Shown: one piece after another, positions 9,520 through 21,540 of the stretch
How the letters are laid out: the number at the start of each line of letters is the position of its first letter
Position numbering within the stretch: the stretch's first letter is position 1
Origin: Symbiodinium natans
Lineage: Eukaryota; Sar; Dinophyceae; Suessiales; Symbiodiniaceae
Reading direction: 5' to 3'
NCBI GenBank assembly: GCA_905221605.1
Contig: CAJNDS010002467.1
Coordinates: forward strand, 1 to 64,000
Length of the DNA: 64,000 bases
The notes under the pieces: model-generated
Told to the model about the DNA's origin: nothing
The model's input: only the letters and a program-made list of their open reading frames with translations
The model's database searches: none
Program-made: the position numbers and the translations under genes

Positions 9520-12275
9520 TCGCCTTCCAAAACTTTAAGGATTTTAAGGAATTTAGGGGTTTTCCAAAATTTTAAAAGGACCACAAAACCCTTAAAATTT
9601 TGAAAGCCCGGACCTTTCAAAATTTTAAGGATTTTAAGGAATTTAAGGCCTTTTAAATTTCTTAAAATCCTTAAAATCCTTAAAATTTTGAAAGAAAATT
9701 AAATTATTTTCCGGAAAGAGGCAGGCCCATTTAAAATTTTAAAAATCCTGAAAATCCTTAAAATCCTTAAAATTTTGAAAGGTTGGGGCTTTCAAAATTT
9801 TAAGGATTTTAAGGAATTTAAGGCCTTTTAAATTTCTTAAAATCCTTAAAATCCTTAAAATTTTGAAAGAAAATTAAATTATTTTCCGGAAAGAGGCAGG
9901 CCCATTTAAAATTTTAAAAATCCTTAAAATCCTTAAAATTTTGAAAGGTTGGGGCTTTCAAAATTTTAAGGATTTTAAGGAATTTAAGGCCGTTTAAATT
10001 TCTTAAAATCCTTAAAATCCTTAAAATCCTTAAAATCCTTAAAATTTTGAAAGAAAATTAAATCATTTTCCGGAAAGAGGCAGGCCCATTTGAAATTGTA
10101 AAAATCCTTAAAATCCTTAAAATCCTTAAAATTTTGAAAGCCCGGGCCTTTCAAAATTTTAAGGATTTTAAGGAATTTAAGGCCTTTTAAATTTCTTAAA
10201 ATCCTTAAAATCCTTAAAATTTTCAAAGAAAATTAAATTATTTTGCGAAAAGAGGCAGGCCCATTTAAAATTTTAAAAATCCTTAAAATCCTTAAAATCC
10301 TTAAAACCCTTAAAATTTTGAAAGGTTGGGGCTTTCAACATTTTAAGGATTTTAAGGAATTTAACGCCTTGTAAATTTCTTAAAATCCTTAAAATCCTTA
10401 AAATTTTGAAATAAAATTAAAATATATTCCGGAAAGAGTCAGGCCCATTTAAAATTTTAAAAATCCTGAAAATCCTTAAAATTTTGAAAGCCTGGGCCTT
10501 TTAAAATTTTAAGGGTTTTAAGGAATTTAAGGCCTTTTAAAATCCTTAAAATCCTTAAAATCCTTAAAATTTTGAAAGAAAATTAAATGATTTTCCGGAA
10601 AGAGGCAGGCCCATTTAAAATCCTTAAAAATCCTTAAAATCCTTAAAATCCTGAAAATTTTGAAAGCCCGGGCCTTTCAAAATTTTAAGGATTTTAAGGA
10701 ATTTAAGGCCTTTTAAATTTCTTAAAATCCTTAAAATTTTGAAAGAAAATTAAAATATTTTCCGGAAAGAGGCAGGCCCATTTAAAATTTTAAAAATCCT
10801 TAAAATCCTTAAAATTTTGAAAGCCCGGGCCTTTCAAAATTTTAAGGATTTTAAGAAATTTAAGGCCTTTTAAATTTCTTAAAATCCTTAAAATCCTTAA
10901 CATTTTGAAAGAAAATTAAATTATTTTCCGGAAAGAGGCAGGCCCATTTAAAAGTTTAAAACTCCGTTAAAATCCTTAAAATCCTTAAAATTTTGAAAGC
11001 CCGGGCCTTTCAAAATTTTAAGGATTTTAAGAAATTTAAGGCCTTTTAAATTTCTTAAAATCCTTAAAATCCTTAACATTTTGAAAGAAAATTAAATTAT
11101 TTTCCGGAAAGAGGCAGGCCCATTTAAAATTTTAAAAATCCTTAAAATCCTTAAAATCCTTAAAATTTTGAAAGCCCGGACCTTTCAATATTTTAAGGAT
11201 TTTAAGGAATTTAAGGCATTTTAAATTCTTAAAATCCTTAAAATCCTTAAAATTTTGAAAGAAAATTAAATTATTTTCCGGAAAGAGGCAGGCCCATTTA
11301 AAATTTTAAAAATCTTTAAAATCCTTAAAATCCTTAAAATTTGAAAGTTGGGGGCTCTTTACAAATTGTTAAGGGATTTTAAGGAAATTTAACGGCCTTT
11401 TTAAATCTATAAAAATCTTAAAAGCCTTTTTAAAATTCCTTAAAATTTTGAAAGAAAATTAAAATTTATTTTCCGGAAAGAGGCAGGCCATTTTAAAATT
11501 TAAAAATCCTTACAATCCTTAAAATCCTTAAAAATCTTAAAATTTGAAAGCCGGGCCTTTCAAAATTTTAAGGATTTTAAGGAATTTAAGGCCTTTTAAA
11601 TTTCTTAAAATCCTTAAAATCCTTAAAATTTTGAAAGAAAATTAATTTATTTTCCGGAAAGAGGCAGGCCCATTTAAAATTTTAAAAATCCTTAAAATCC
11701 TTAAAATCCTTAAAATTTTGAAAGGTTGGGGCTTTCAAAATTTTAAGGATTTTAAAGAATTTAAGGCCTTTTTAAATTTCTTAAAATCCTTAAAATCCTT
11801 AAAATCCTAAAATTTGAAAGCAAAATTAAATTGTACGGAAAAAGAGCAGGCCCATTTAAATTTTTAAAATCCTGAAAATCACGTAAAATCTTCAAAATTT
11901 TTGAAAAAGGTTGGGCTTTCAACTTTTAAGGGTTTTTTTAAGGAATGTAACGCCTTTTAAATTTCTTAAAATCCTTAAAATCCTTAAAATATTGAAAGAA
12001 AATTAAATTATTTTCCGGAAAGAGGCAGGCCCATTTAAAATTTTAAAAATCCTTAAAACCCTTAAAATCCTTAAAATTTTGAAAGCCCGGGCCTTTCAAA
12101 ATTTTAAGGATTTCAAGGAATTTAAGGCCTTTTAAATTTCTTAAAATCCTTAAAATCCTTAATTAAATTATTCTCCGGAAAGAGGCAGGCCCATTTAAAA
12201 TTTTTAAAAATCCTTAAAATCCTTAAAATCCTTAAAATTTTGAAAGGCCCGGGCTTTCAAAATTTTAAGGATTTT
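9520..12275 (+). repeat. AT-rich satellite array, forward orientation
   Basis: Monomers of about 165-190 bp, each with TTTTCCGGAAAGAGGCAGG as landmark (9710, 9885, 10069 and on), runs of TCCTTAAAA, and a palindrome AAAATTTTGAAAGCCCGGG followed by CCTTTCAAAATTTT. About 15 monomers. The Lys/Phe/Leu/Ile frames in it are not genes. Confidence 0.9.
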
Positions 12276-12375
12276 NNNNNNNNNNNNNNNNNNNNNNNNN
12301 NNNNNNNNNNNNNNNNNNNNNNNNNNNNNNNNNNNNNNNNNNNNNNNNNNNNNNNNNNNNNNNNNNNNNNNNNNN
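12276..12375. other. Assembly gap (100 N)
   Basis: Exactly 100 N, the usual placeholder for a gap of unknown size. It lies where the satellite reverses direction. Confidence 0.95.
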
Positions 12376-13900
12376 TTTCAAAATTTTAAGGATTTTAAGG
12401 ATTTTAAGGATTTTTAAAAATTTTAAATGGGCCTGCCTCTTTCCGGAAAATAATTTAATTTTCTTTCAAAATTTTAAGGGTTTTAAGGATTTTAAGAAAT
12501 TTAAAAGGCCTTAAATTCCTTAAAATCCTTAAAATTTTGAAAGGTCCGGGCTTTCAAAATTTTAAGGATTTTAAGGATTTTAAGGATTTTGAAAATTTTA
12601 AATGGGCCTGCCTCTTTCCGGAAAATATTTTAATTTTCTTTCAAAATTTTAAGGATTTTAAGGATTTTAAGAAATTTAAAAGGCCTTAAATTCCTTAAAA
12701 TCCTTAAAATTTTGAAAGCCCCAACCTTTCAAAATTTTAAGGATTTTAAGGATTTTAAGGATTTTTAAAATTTTTAAATGGGCCTGCCTCTTTCCGGAAA
12801 ATAATTTAATTTTCTTTCAAAATTTTAAGGATTTTAATGATTTTAAGGATTTTAAGAAATTTAAAAGGCGTTAAATTCCTTAAAATCCTTAAAATTTTGA
12901 AAGCCCCAACCTTTCAAAATTTTAAGGATTTTAAGGATTTTAAGGATTTTTAAAATTTTAAATGGGCCTGCCTCTTTCCGGAAAACAATTTAATTTTCTT
13001 TCAAAATTTGAAGGATTTTAAGGATTTTAAGAAATTTAAAAGGCCTTAAATTCCTTAAAATCCTTAAAATTTTGAAAGGCCCGGGCTTTCAAAATTTTAA
13101 GGATTTTAAGGATTTTAAGGGTTTTAAGGATTTTTAAAATTTTAAATGGGCCTGCCTCTTTCCGGAAAATAATTTAATTTTCTTTCAAAATTTTAAGGAT
13201 TTTAAGGATTTTAAGAAATTTAAAATGCCTTAAATTCCTTAAAATCCTTAAAATTTTGAAAGGCCCGGGCTTTCAAAATTTTAAGGATTTTAAGGATTTT
13301 AAGGATTTTTACAATTTTAAATGGGCCTGCCTCTTTCCGGAAAATGATTTAATTTTCTTTCAAAATTTTAATGATTTTAAGGATTTTAAGGATTTTAAGG
13401 ATTTTAAAAGGCCTTAAATTCCTTAAAACCCTTAAAATTTTAAAAGGCCCGGGCTTTCAAAATTTTAAGGATTTTAAGGATTTTAAAATTTTAAATGGGC
13501 CTGCCTCTTTCTGGAAAATGATTTAATTTTCTTTCAAAATTTTAAGGATTTTAAGGGTTTTAGGAAATTTAAAAGGCGTTAAATTCCTTAAAATCCTTAA
13601 AATTTTGAAAGGCCCGGGCTTTCAAAATTTTAAGGATTTTAAGGATTTTAAGGGTTTTTAAAATTTTAAATGGGCCTGCCTCTTTCCGGAAAATAATTTA
13701 ATTTTCTTTCAAAATTTTAAGGATTTTAAGGATTTTAAGAATTTAAAATGCCTTAAATTCCTTAAAATCCTTAAAATATTGAAAGGTCCGGGCTTTCAAA
13801 ATTTTAAGGGTTTTCAGGATTTTAAGGATTTTAAAATTTTAAATGGGCCTGACTTTTCCGGAAAATAAATTCATTTTCCAATAGTTTTACTGAGTTTAAT
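12376..13900 (-). repeat. AT-rich satellite array, inverted orientation
   Basis: The same monomer as before the gap but reversed: GGGCCTGCCTCTTTCCGGAA is the landmark (12418, 12604, 12779 and on). About eight monomers, decaying after 13,850. Confidence 0.9.
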
Positions 13901-14590
13901 TTTTTTTTTATTTAAATGGGCCTGACCCTTTCTGGAAAATACTTGAATATTAGTTTAAAATTTGATAGATTTTAAGGAAACTAGGGGCATTTCAATATTT
14001 GGAAAGGCCATGAAGTTCCATGGGTACGTTATATTTTTGGATTTTTGTTTGTAATTTTTAGCAAATAAACCATTTAAGTTTTTTTTTTTTTTTGCAATTT
14101 TCCTGAAATTCTGAAAGCCTAGGCCTTACAAGAAAAATATAAAAAAAACAGCAACAAAAATACTCATTTAAAATATTTAAATGCGCTTCTTAGTCCTTTT
14201 AAAAAAGAACATTTTGTTTTGTTAATTCATAAGGCTTGTAAAAAAAGCCGGCGGTCCGGGGACGAGCGTTAACAAAAGCATTCCCCTTGAATATTTCTCC
14301 CGCGAAACTTTTCTCCCGCGAATTTTGGCGGGAGAAATTCCCGCGAGCTCTCCCTTGAGTTTTTCTGGTTTTCCCGTGGTTTCCCTTTGATGTTTTTTTT
14401 GGTTTCCCTTCAGTTTCCCGTGAGAGTCAAATCTTCCTTTTACTGTTCCCTTGGACTTCCCTTTGAACTTCCCTTGGTTTTCCCTCGGATCCCCTTCGAA
14501 ATTAAAACGTATCCCGCGAGAAATCTCGCAAGACTTCAAAAATAAGGGCTTCCTTTTCCCACGGGATTTCCCGCGAAGCAGGCCGTAGGC
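13900..14590. other. Degenerate AT-rich stretch without a supported gene
   Basis: It carries satellite remnants to about 14,170. 14,222-14,539 is a G/C-patterned stretch of TTTCCCTTG-like repeats that gives a Gly-Lys-rich minus frame; I regard that as simple-sequence translation. Confidence 0.6.
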
Positions 14591-14752
14591 CCCGAGCTGT
14601 GGCTGTAGTCTGCAGGCCCCCGAGCTCTCTGACTGTAGTCTCCAGGCCCCCGGTCTCTCTCGCTGTAGTCACCCGGCCCCCGGGCTGTCTGGCTGTAGTC
14701 TGCAGGCCCCCGAGCTCTCTGACTGTAGTCTCCAGCCCCCCGGGCTCTCGTG
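14590..14752 (+). repeat. 30-bp minisatellite, five copies
   Basis: GCTGTAGTCTGCAGGCCCCC and variants repeat every 30 bp; the + frame reads VV-x-RPP repeats. No signal suggests expression. Confidence 0.7.
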
Positions 14753-14860
14753 CTTGCTTGGGTTTATATTGTTTTTTACTTAATTAGATTGACTTAAGTA
14801 ATTTAAATAATTTAAAGAATTTAAGTATCGAAATTTATTTAAATAATTAAATAACTTAAA

Positions 14861-15546
14861 TATGACGGGCAGGTGTCGGATTTAAATGACTTAAGTTATT
14901 TAATTCGGCCGGGAATTAAATAATGTGAATAATTTGTAAATAATATCAACAAGTTACATAATTTAAATAATTGAAATAGTTAATCCGAAAAGGGGGGGAC
15001 CACCCCCCCCCTGCCCCCTAAGACTTAAATAATTCAAATAACTTAAATCCGAAACCTCCCCGTCTTATTTACACTTTTTAAATTATTTAATTCTGGGGAG
15101 GGGGGGTGGTCCCCCCCCCCCCGGTCGGATTTAAATCATTTTTCATTATTTAAACTATTTAAATTCTTTAAATCGCCTGGGAATCAAATAATTTAAGTTT
15201 GAATATGACGGGCAGGTTTCGGATTTAAAATATTTAAATTATCTAATTCGGCCGGGATTTAAATAATTTAAATAATTTAAACAATTATTTAAGGCTTCGA
15301 ACGGATTTAAATTATTTACATAATTTCAATAATTTCAATAATTTAAATCCGAAAAGGGGGGGGGGGCCACCCGCCCTGCCCCCTAAGGATTAAACAATTT
15401 AAATAATTTAAATCCGAAACCTCCCCGTCTTATTTAAATTATTTAATTATTTAATTCTGGGGAGGGGGGGTGGTCCCCCCCCCCCCCTTTCGGATTTAAA
15501 TTTTTAAAATTATTAGATTGTTTAAAATATTTGAATTATTTAAATT
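14861..15546. repeat. Tandem pair of ~343-bp AT-rich units with GC hairpins
   Basis: TATGACGGGCAGG opens each unit (14861 and 15204). Each then holds ATTCGGCCGGGA, (TTAAATAA)n, AAGGGGGGG paired with CCCCCCC, and GGGAGGGGGGGTGGTCCCCC, a strong hairpin. Confidence 0.75.
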
Positions 15547-15605
15547 ATGGCACGGCTCTACTGACACATATTCCGCGGAAAGATTGTCATGTTTTTGGTG
15601 AAATT

Positions 15606-15830
15606 TACGAACACTTACCCCCCGATAAGCAAGATCTTGGAACCACTCCGCGTACTCAGCCTTTAAGAGTTTAAGGGGGTTTCAAATTCAGGGATACTTA
15701 TATTTGCTCCTTTAAACTTACGAACACTTACCCCCCGATAAGCAAGACTTGGAACCTGCAGACAACAACAAACAGGTCTGTCGCAAAACCGCGACCATTG
15801 ATACATACCCCCTGTAACGGGGTATGTCGC
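15606..15830. repeat. Direct repeat and hairpin
   Basis: CGAACACTTACCCCCCGATA followed by AGCAAGA occurs at about 15,608 and 15,720. At 15,805-15,828, CATACCCC and GGGGTATG flank a 7-base loop. 15,830-15,950 shows nothing further. Confidence 0.65.
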
Positions 15831-15956
15831 GTATGTGGGCCGCGGCCCGGTTACAAGCAATTAATATTGGCACGCGGCCATTTGTTTGCAAGAAACAGGG
15901 GTCTGCATACCGCAGCAAAACATAAACACATGATGACGATGCGAACAACTGACTAG

Positions 15957-16030
15957 ATGATGAAGATGATGAGGATGAACAAGATCAAGGAGCTGATGAA
16001 GATGATGAAGATGATGAAGATGATGATGCT
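15957..16030 (+). repeat. GAT trinucleotide tract
   Basis: Imperfect (GATGAA/GATGAT)n. Met/Lys or Asp/Glu frames across it are composition only. Confidence 0.8.
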
Positions 16031-16121
16031 GCTGGGAAAGCTTTATGCAATTGATGCAGTGAAGTTATGCCAGTACAATGAAAGGACTCATGCAGATGAA
16101 GAGTGTGATGACAATGATGAT

Positions 16122-17382
16122 AGAGCTTTGCGCTTTATTTTGTCACCCCGTCTCCTTGCTTCCTGTCTCTTCTCTTCTTTCCAGTACCCTTCCAGAAAAA
16201 TGGCATCCTTGTTCTCTCGCCTCTCTCACTTCCCTTTCCCTTCTCTCTTTCTGTTACTTTTTGACTGATGAACAACAAGAAAGAAACTTGCAGGATAAAA
16301 CAGTGGCAGGGTAAGCAGACGTTGCGCGTGGACCTTGCCGTACTTCATCATATCCCTCTTCTCGGCCCATCTCTTCTGCTCCTTTCCTTACTCTTCTCCT
16401 TTTTATAATTATTCCTCTTTAGTTGTTCTTATCTGGAAAAGAAAGAGGGAAGGGAGAGATAAGGGAGGCAGGATAGATAAAGAAGAGTGCCATCTTCTCT
16501 GCGCCTTGTTTTGTCTCTCCCTCTTCTCTATTCATCTCTCTTCTATTCTTTTCTTTGCTGTTCTATTGAAATTGGATTCCCTGTATCTCTCCTCTGTCCT
16601 TCTCTCTCGCTCCTCTTCTCCTGTTCCCCTCTAAACGATTGCTCTTTACAGATAGGTGCCCTCCCTCCTCTTCAGGAAATCTCTTTTCGCTTATTTTGCT
16701 TTTTGAAGCGAATAAAACAACGGATAAGAGAGGAAAGGGAATGACTAAGTAAAGACAGGAGCTCTTCAATAGGTGCCCTCCCTCCTCTTCAGGAAATCTC
16801 TTTTCCCTTATTTTGCTTTTTGAAGCGAAGAAAACAACAGATAAGAAGAGAGGAAAGGGAATGACTAAGTAAAGAGAGGAGCTCTTCAATTTCCCTCCCT
16901 ATATCTGATGTTACTTTTCCTTCTTGGGCGGTGCCCTTCTTTCTCCCTTGAAGATGCAGAAAACGATCAGGAAGGACACCCGTTCCATCGCCCATATATA
17001 GACAGAGATAAATCATGAGCATCAGCTGGGTTTGCTGCCGATCCAAAATGGGCGTCCCTTTTAATCGCTTTCTGTGTCTTGAAACGAGCAAAAGGGGCAC
17101 CCTTACTAAGTGTTTTCTTGTGGTGTCCCTTTTCTTCGCTTGAAGATGCAGAAAACGATCCAAAAAGGACACCCGTTCCATCGCCCATTTATGGGGAGAG
17201 AGATAAATCATGAGCATCAGCTGGGTTTGCTGCCAATCCAAAATGGGCGCGCCTTTTAATCGCTTGCTGTGTCTTCAAACGAGCAAAGTGTTTTCTTGTG
17301 GTGTCCCTTTTCTTCGCTTGAAGATGCAGAAAACGATCTAAAAGGACACCTGTTCCATCGCCCATATATAGGGAGAGAGAGG

Positions 17383-17435
<53 letters not shown>

Positions 17436-17608
17436 TGAGCATCAGCTGGGTTGGCTGCCAATCCAAAACGGGCGTCCCTTTTAATCGCTTTCTGTGTCTT
17501 CAAACGAGCAAAAGGGACACCCTAAGTGCTTTCTTGTGGGGTGTCCCTTTTCCTCGCTTGAAGATGCAGAAAACGATCAAAAAAGGACACCCATTCCATC
17601 GCCCATAC

Positions 17609-17647
<39 letters not shown>

Positions 17648-18320
17648 AAGAATCATGAGCATCAGCTGGGTTGGCTGCCAATCCAAAATGGACGTCACTT
17701 TTAATCGCTTTCTGTGTCTTCAAACGAGCAAAAGGGACACCCTAAGTGCTTTCTTGTGGGGTGTCCCTTTTCCTCGCTTGAAGATGCAGAAAACGATCAA
17801 AAAGGACACCCATTCCATCGCCCATATAGAGAGAGAGAGAGAGAGAAAAAAAAATCATGAGCATCAGCTGGGTTGGCTGCCAATCCAAAATGGACGTCCC
17901 TTTTAATCGCTTGCTGTGTCTTCAAACGAACAAAAGAAAACACTTAGGTTCCTCACTTGAAGATGCAGGAAACGGCCCAACAAGGACACCCGTTCCATCG
18001 CCCATATATGGAGAGAGAGAGAGAGGAGAAAGGAAAAAATCATGAGCATCAGCTGGGTTTGCTTACATGTTCATTGTTATTCCTTTTGTTTTTTCTAACG
18101 GAAATGAACAAGAGAAGAGAAAAATAAGAACCAGAGGAAAGATGAAAACGAGCACCATCTTCTCTTTGCCTGATTTTTGCATTTCGCCTGTCCTCATTTC
18201 TCTTCCATTCTTTTCATTGCTCTTCCATTTAGAGTTGCATTCCTGTTGATCTCTCCTCTCTCCTTTCTCTCTCCCTTCTCTTCTCTTGTTCTCCTTTAAA
18301 TCTCAAAAACACACAAAAGG
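16122..18320. repeat. Segmental duplication, copy 1
   Basis: Nearly identical to 19,746-21,538. The offset is 3,626 bp at the start and 3,631 near 17.0 kb, then falls to about 3,220 because copy 2 lacks roughly 400 bp of tandem units. It is pyrimidine/purine rich (CTCTTCTCC, GAGAGG), with no convincing gene. Confidence 0.85.
16975..18060 (+). repeat. ~200-bp tandem repeat inside copy 1
   Basis: Six units of 180-220 bp, each opening AATCATGAGCATCAGCTGGG (17011, ~17205, ~17431, ~17650, ~17853, ~18038). Each holds a (GA)n run and a hairpin made of AAAGGGACACC and GGTGTCCCTTT. The open frames follow the repeat period and are not genes. Confidence 0.85.
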
Positions 18321-18584
18321 AAGCTTCTTTTCCTTGTTGAATGAAGAATGAAAAAAGAAGAAAAGAGATAGGGAAAGAAATTGAAGAGCTCCACTGCCTA
18401 TTGGTTCATTCCATTTCCTCTCTTTCTATGTGTTGTTTTCCTTGTCGTTTCAGAAAGCAAGCAAAATAAGGGCAAGGGGGCTTCCTGAAGAGGAGAGAGG
18501 GCACCTATCTGCGAAGAGGTCTTGTCCTTTTTAAGAATAGAGGAAAAGGGAGAGACAAGGAAGGGAGAGATGATAGACAAAGAA

Positions 18585-19130
18585 GAGTGCCATCTTCTTT
18601 GCGCCTTGTTGTGTTCCTCCGTCTCCTTGTTTCTTGTCTCCTCTCTTCTGTTCAGTACCCTTCCAGAAAATTAAAATGGCCTCCTTGTTGTCTCTCCTCT
18701 CTCACTTCCCTTTCCCTTCTCTCCTTCTGTTTCCGTTTAACTGATAAAGCACAAGACAGGTATGATAAAGCAGTGGAAGGTAAAGCAGAGGGTGACTCCT
18801 TGCGCTTGGACCTTGCCGTACTTCATCATGTCCCTCTTCTCGGCCTATCTCTTCTGCTCTTTTCCTTACTCTTCTCCTTTTCATAAATTCTTCCTCTTTA
18901 GTTGTTCTTATTTCGAAAAGAAAGAGGGAAGGGAGAGATAAGGGAGATAGGATAGATAAAGAAGAGTGCCATCTTCTCAGCGCCTCGTTTTGTCTCTCCC
19001 TCTTCTCTATTCATCTCTCTTCTATTCTTTTCTTTGCTATTCCATTGAAATTGGATTCCTGTTATCTCTCCCCTCTCCTTCTCTCTCGCTCCTCTTCTCC
19101 TGTTCCCCTCTAAATGACAAAAAACACAAG
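18585..19130. repeat. Partial copies of the duplicated block
   Basis: GAGTGCCATCTTCTTTGCGC (18,585) and GAGTGCCATCTTCTCAGCGC (18,964), followed by CAGTACCCTTCCAGAAAA or by TTGAAATTGGATTCC, repeat the motifs of 16.13-16.64 and 19.75-20.27 kb. Confidence 0.7.
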
Positions 19131-19261
19131 AAAGGAAGAACAAGAGGGGCATGTGTTGCAATAAAGCAGGAAGGGAATTGAAGAGCTCCTCTCGCTACTT
19201 TCTCATGCCCTTTCCTTTCTATCTACCACAACCTACCACACCAAAACACGACTCTCAGCTT

Positions 19262-19568
19262 CCAAATATACTTCATCATGGGGAGAAGGGACATACTTCA
19301 TCACAGACTTGGCCCACAGGGAGAGGGGATATACTTCATCACGCTGCTGGGGGGCTGGATCACAAACATGGCCCACGGGGCGAGGGGACATACTTCAGCC
19401 ACAAAGAGAGGGAACCTACTTCATCACGCTGGTGGGATGCTGGATCACAGAGGGGACATGCTTCATCACAAATTTGGCCAACGGGGAGAGGGGACATACT
19501 TCATCACAAATTTGGCCCGCGGGGAGAAGGGACATACTTCATCACAGACTTGGCTCACAGGAGGCGCC
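19262..19568 (+). repeat. ~40-bp minisatellite
   Basis: GGGACATACTTCATCACA plus AATTTGGCCC or AGACTTGGCCC recurs about seven times. It explains the His/Gly-rich open frames here. Confidence 0.75.
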
Positions 19569-19745
19569 AAAATAATCTAAATAATCTAATTATTCAAATC
19601 CATTGGTTCCTCTGGAAACCCAACCATTTAAACAATTTAAAGAATTTAAATATTCAAATACCTGGATTTAAACATTTTAGTTCTGGGGCGTCCCATCAAA
19701 AGGGAATAGGGAGAGACAAGGGAGAGATGATATATATATATATAT

Positions 19746-21538
19746 ATAGAGCTTTACGCTTTATTTTGTCACTCCGTCTCCTTGCTTCCTGTCTCTTCTC
19801 TTCTTTCCAGTACCCTTCCAGAAAAATGGCATCCTTGTTCTCTCTCCTCTCTCACTTCCCTTTCCCTTCACTCTTTCTGTTACTTTTTGACTGATGAACA
19901 ACAAGAAAGGAACTTGCAGGATAAAACAGTGGCAGGGTAAGCAGAGGTTGCGCGTGGACCTTGCCGTACTTCATCATCTCCATCTTCTCGGCCTATCTCT
20001 TCTGCTCCTTTCCTTACTCTTCTCCTTTTCACAATTATTCCTCGTTAGTTGTTCTTATCTGGAAAAGAAAGAGGGAAGGGAGAGATAAGGGAGGGAGGAT
20101 AGATAAAGAAGAGTGCCGTCTTCTCTGCGCCTTGTTTTGTCTCTCCCTCTTCTCTATTCATCTCTCTTCTATTCTTTTCTTTGCTGTTCTATTGAAATTG
20201 GATTCCCTGTATCTCTCCTCTGTCCTTCTCTCTCGCTCCTCTTCTCCTGTTCCCCTCTAAACGATTGCTCTTTACAGATAGGTGCCCTCCCTCCTCTTCA
20301 GGAAATCTCTTTTCGCTTATTTTACTTTTTGAAGCGAATAAAACAACGGATAAGAGAGGAAAGGGAATGACTAAGTAAAGACAGGAGCTCTTCAATAGGT
20401 GCCCTCCCTCCTCTTCAGGAAATCTCTTTTCCCTTATTTTGCTTTTTGAAGCGAAGAAAACAACAGATAAGAAGAGAGGAAAGGGAATGACTAAGTAAAG
20501 AGAGGAGCTCTTCAATTTCCCTCCCTATATCTGATGTTACTTTTCCTTCTTGGGCGGGGCGGTGCCCTTCTTTCTCCCTTGAAGATGCAGAAAACGATCA
20601 GGAAGGACACCCGTTCCATCGCCCATATATAGACAGAGATAAATCATGAGCATCAGCTGGGTTTGCTGCCGATCCAAAATGGGCGTCCCTTTTAATCGCT
20701 TTCTGTGTCTTGAAACGAGCAAAAGGGGCACCCTTACTAAGTGTTTTCTTGTGGTGTCCCTTTTCTTCGCTTGAAGATGCAGAAAACGATCCAGAGCATC
20801 AGCTGGGTTTGCTGCCAATCCAAAATGGGCGCCCCTTTTAATCGCTTGCTGTGTCTTCAAACGAGCAAAAGGGACACCCTAAGTGTTTTCTTGTGGTGCC
20901 AATCCAAAATGGACGTCCCTTTTAATCGCTTTCTGTGTCTTCAAACGAGCAAAAGGGACACCCTAAGTGCTTTCTTGTGGGGTGTCCCTTTTCCTCGCTT
21001 GAAGATGCAGAAAACGATCAAAAAGGGCACCCATTCCATCGCCCATATATAGAGAGAGAGAGAGAGAGAGAAAAAAAAAATCATGAGCATCAGCTGGGTT
21101 GGCTGCCAATCCAAAATGGACGTCCCTTTTAATCGCTTTCTGTGTCTTCAAACGAACAAAAGAAAACACTTAGGTTCCTCACTTGAAGATGCAGGAAACG
21201 GCCCAACAAGGACACCCGTTCCATCGCCCATATATGGAGAGAGAGAGAGGGCGAAAGGAAAAAATCATGAGCATCAGCTGGGTTTGCTTACATGTTCATT
21301 GTTATTCCTTTTGTTTTTCCTAACGGAAATGAACAAGAGAAGAGAAAAATAAGAACCAGAGGAAAGATGAAAACGAGCACCATCTTCTCTTTGCCTGATT
21401 TTGCATTTCGCCTGTCCTCATTTCTCTTCCATTCTTTTCATTGCTCTTCCATTTAGAGTTGCATTCCTGTTGATCTCTCCTCTCTCCTTTCTCTCTCCCT
21501 TCTCTTCTCTTGTTCTCCTTTAAATCTCAAAAACACAC
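19746..21538. repeat. Segmental duplication, copy 2
   Basis: The counterpart of 16,122-18,320, with four partial units of the ~200-bp repeat (20,642 to 21,266). It runs directly into the next tandem duplication. Confidence 0.85.
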
Positions 21539-21540
21539 AG

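Noticed and set aside
9984-10226. 80-residue Lys/Ile/Leu/Phe protein
   Set aside because: Produced by the TCCTTAAAA satellite repeats.
15805-15828. tRNA or terminator
   Set aside because: A plain 8-bp hairpin; no cloverleaf, and factor-independent terminators do not apply here.
17189-17906. Repeated MSISWVGCQSKMD-type proteins
   Set aside because: The frame follows the ~200-bp tandem unit and its (GA)n run; period and frame differ between units.
16975-18060. CRISPR array
   Set aside because: Units of ~200 bp with no short repeat/spacer pattern, in a eukaryotic genome.
19151-19894. 247-residue open frame
   Set aside because: Runs across a minisatellite and into the segmental duplication; no start or splice context.
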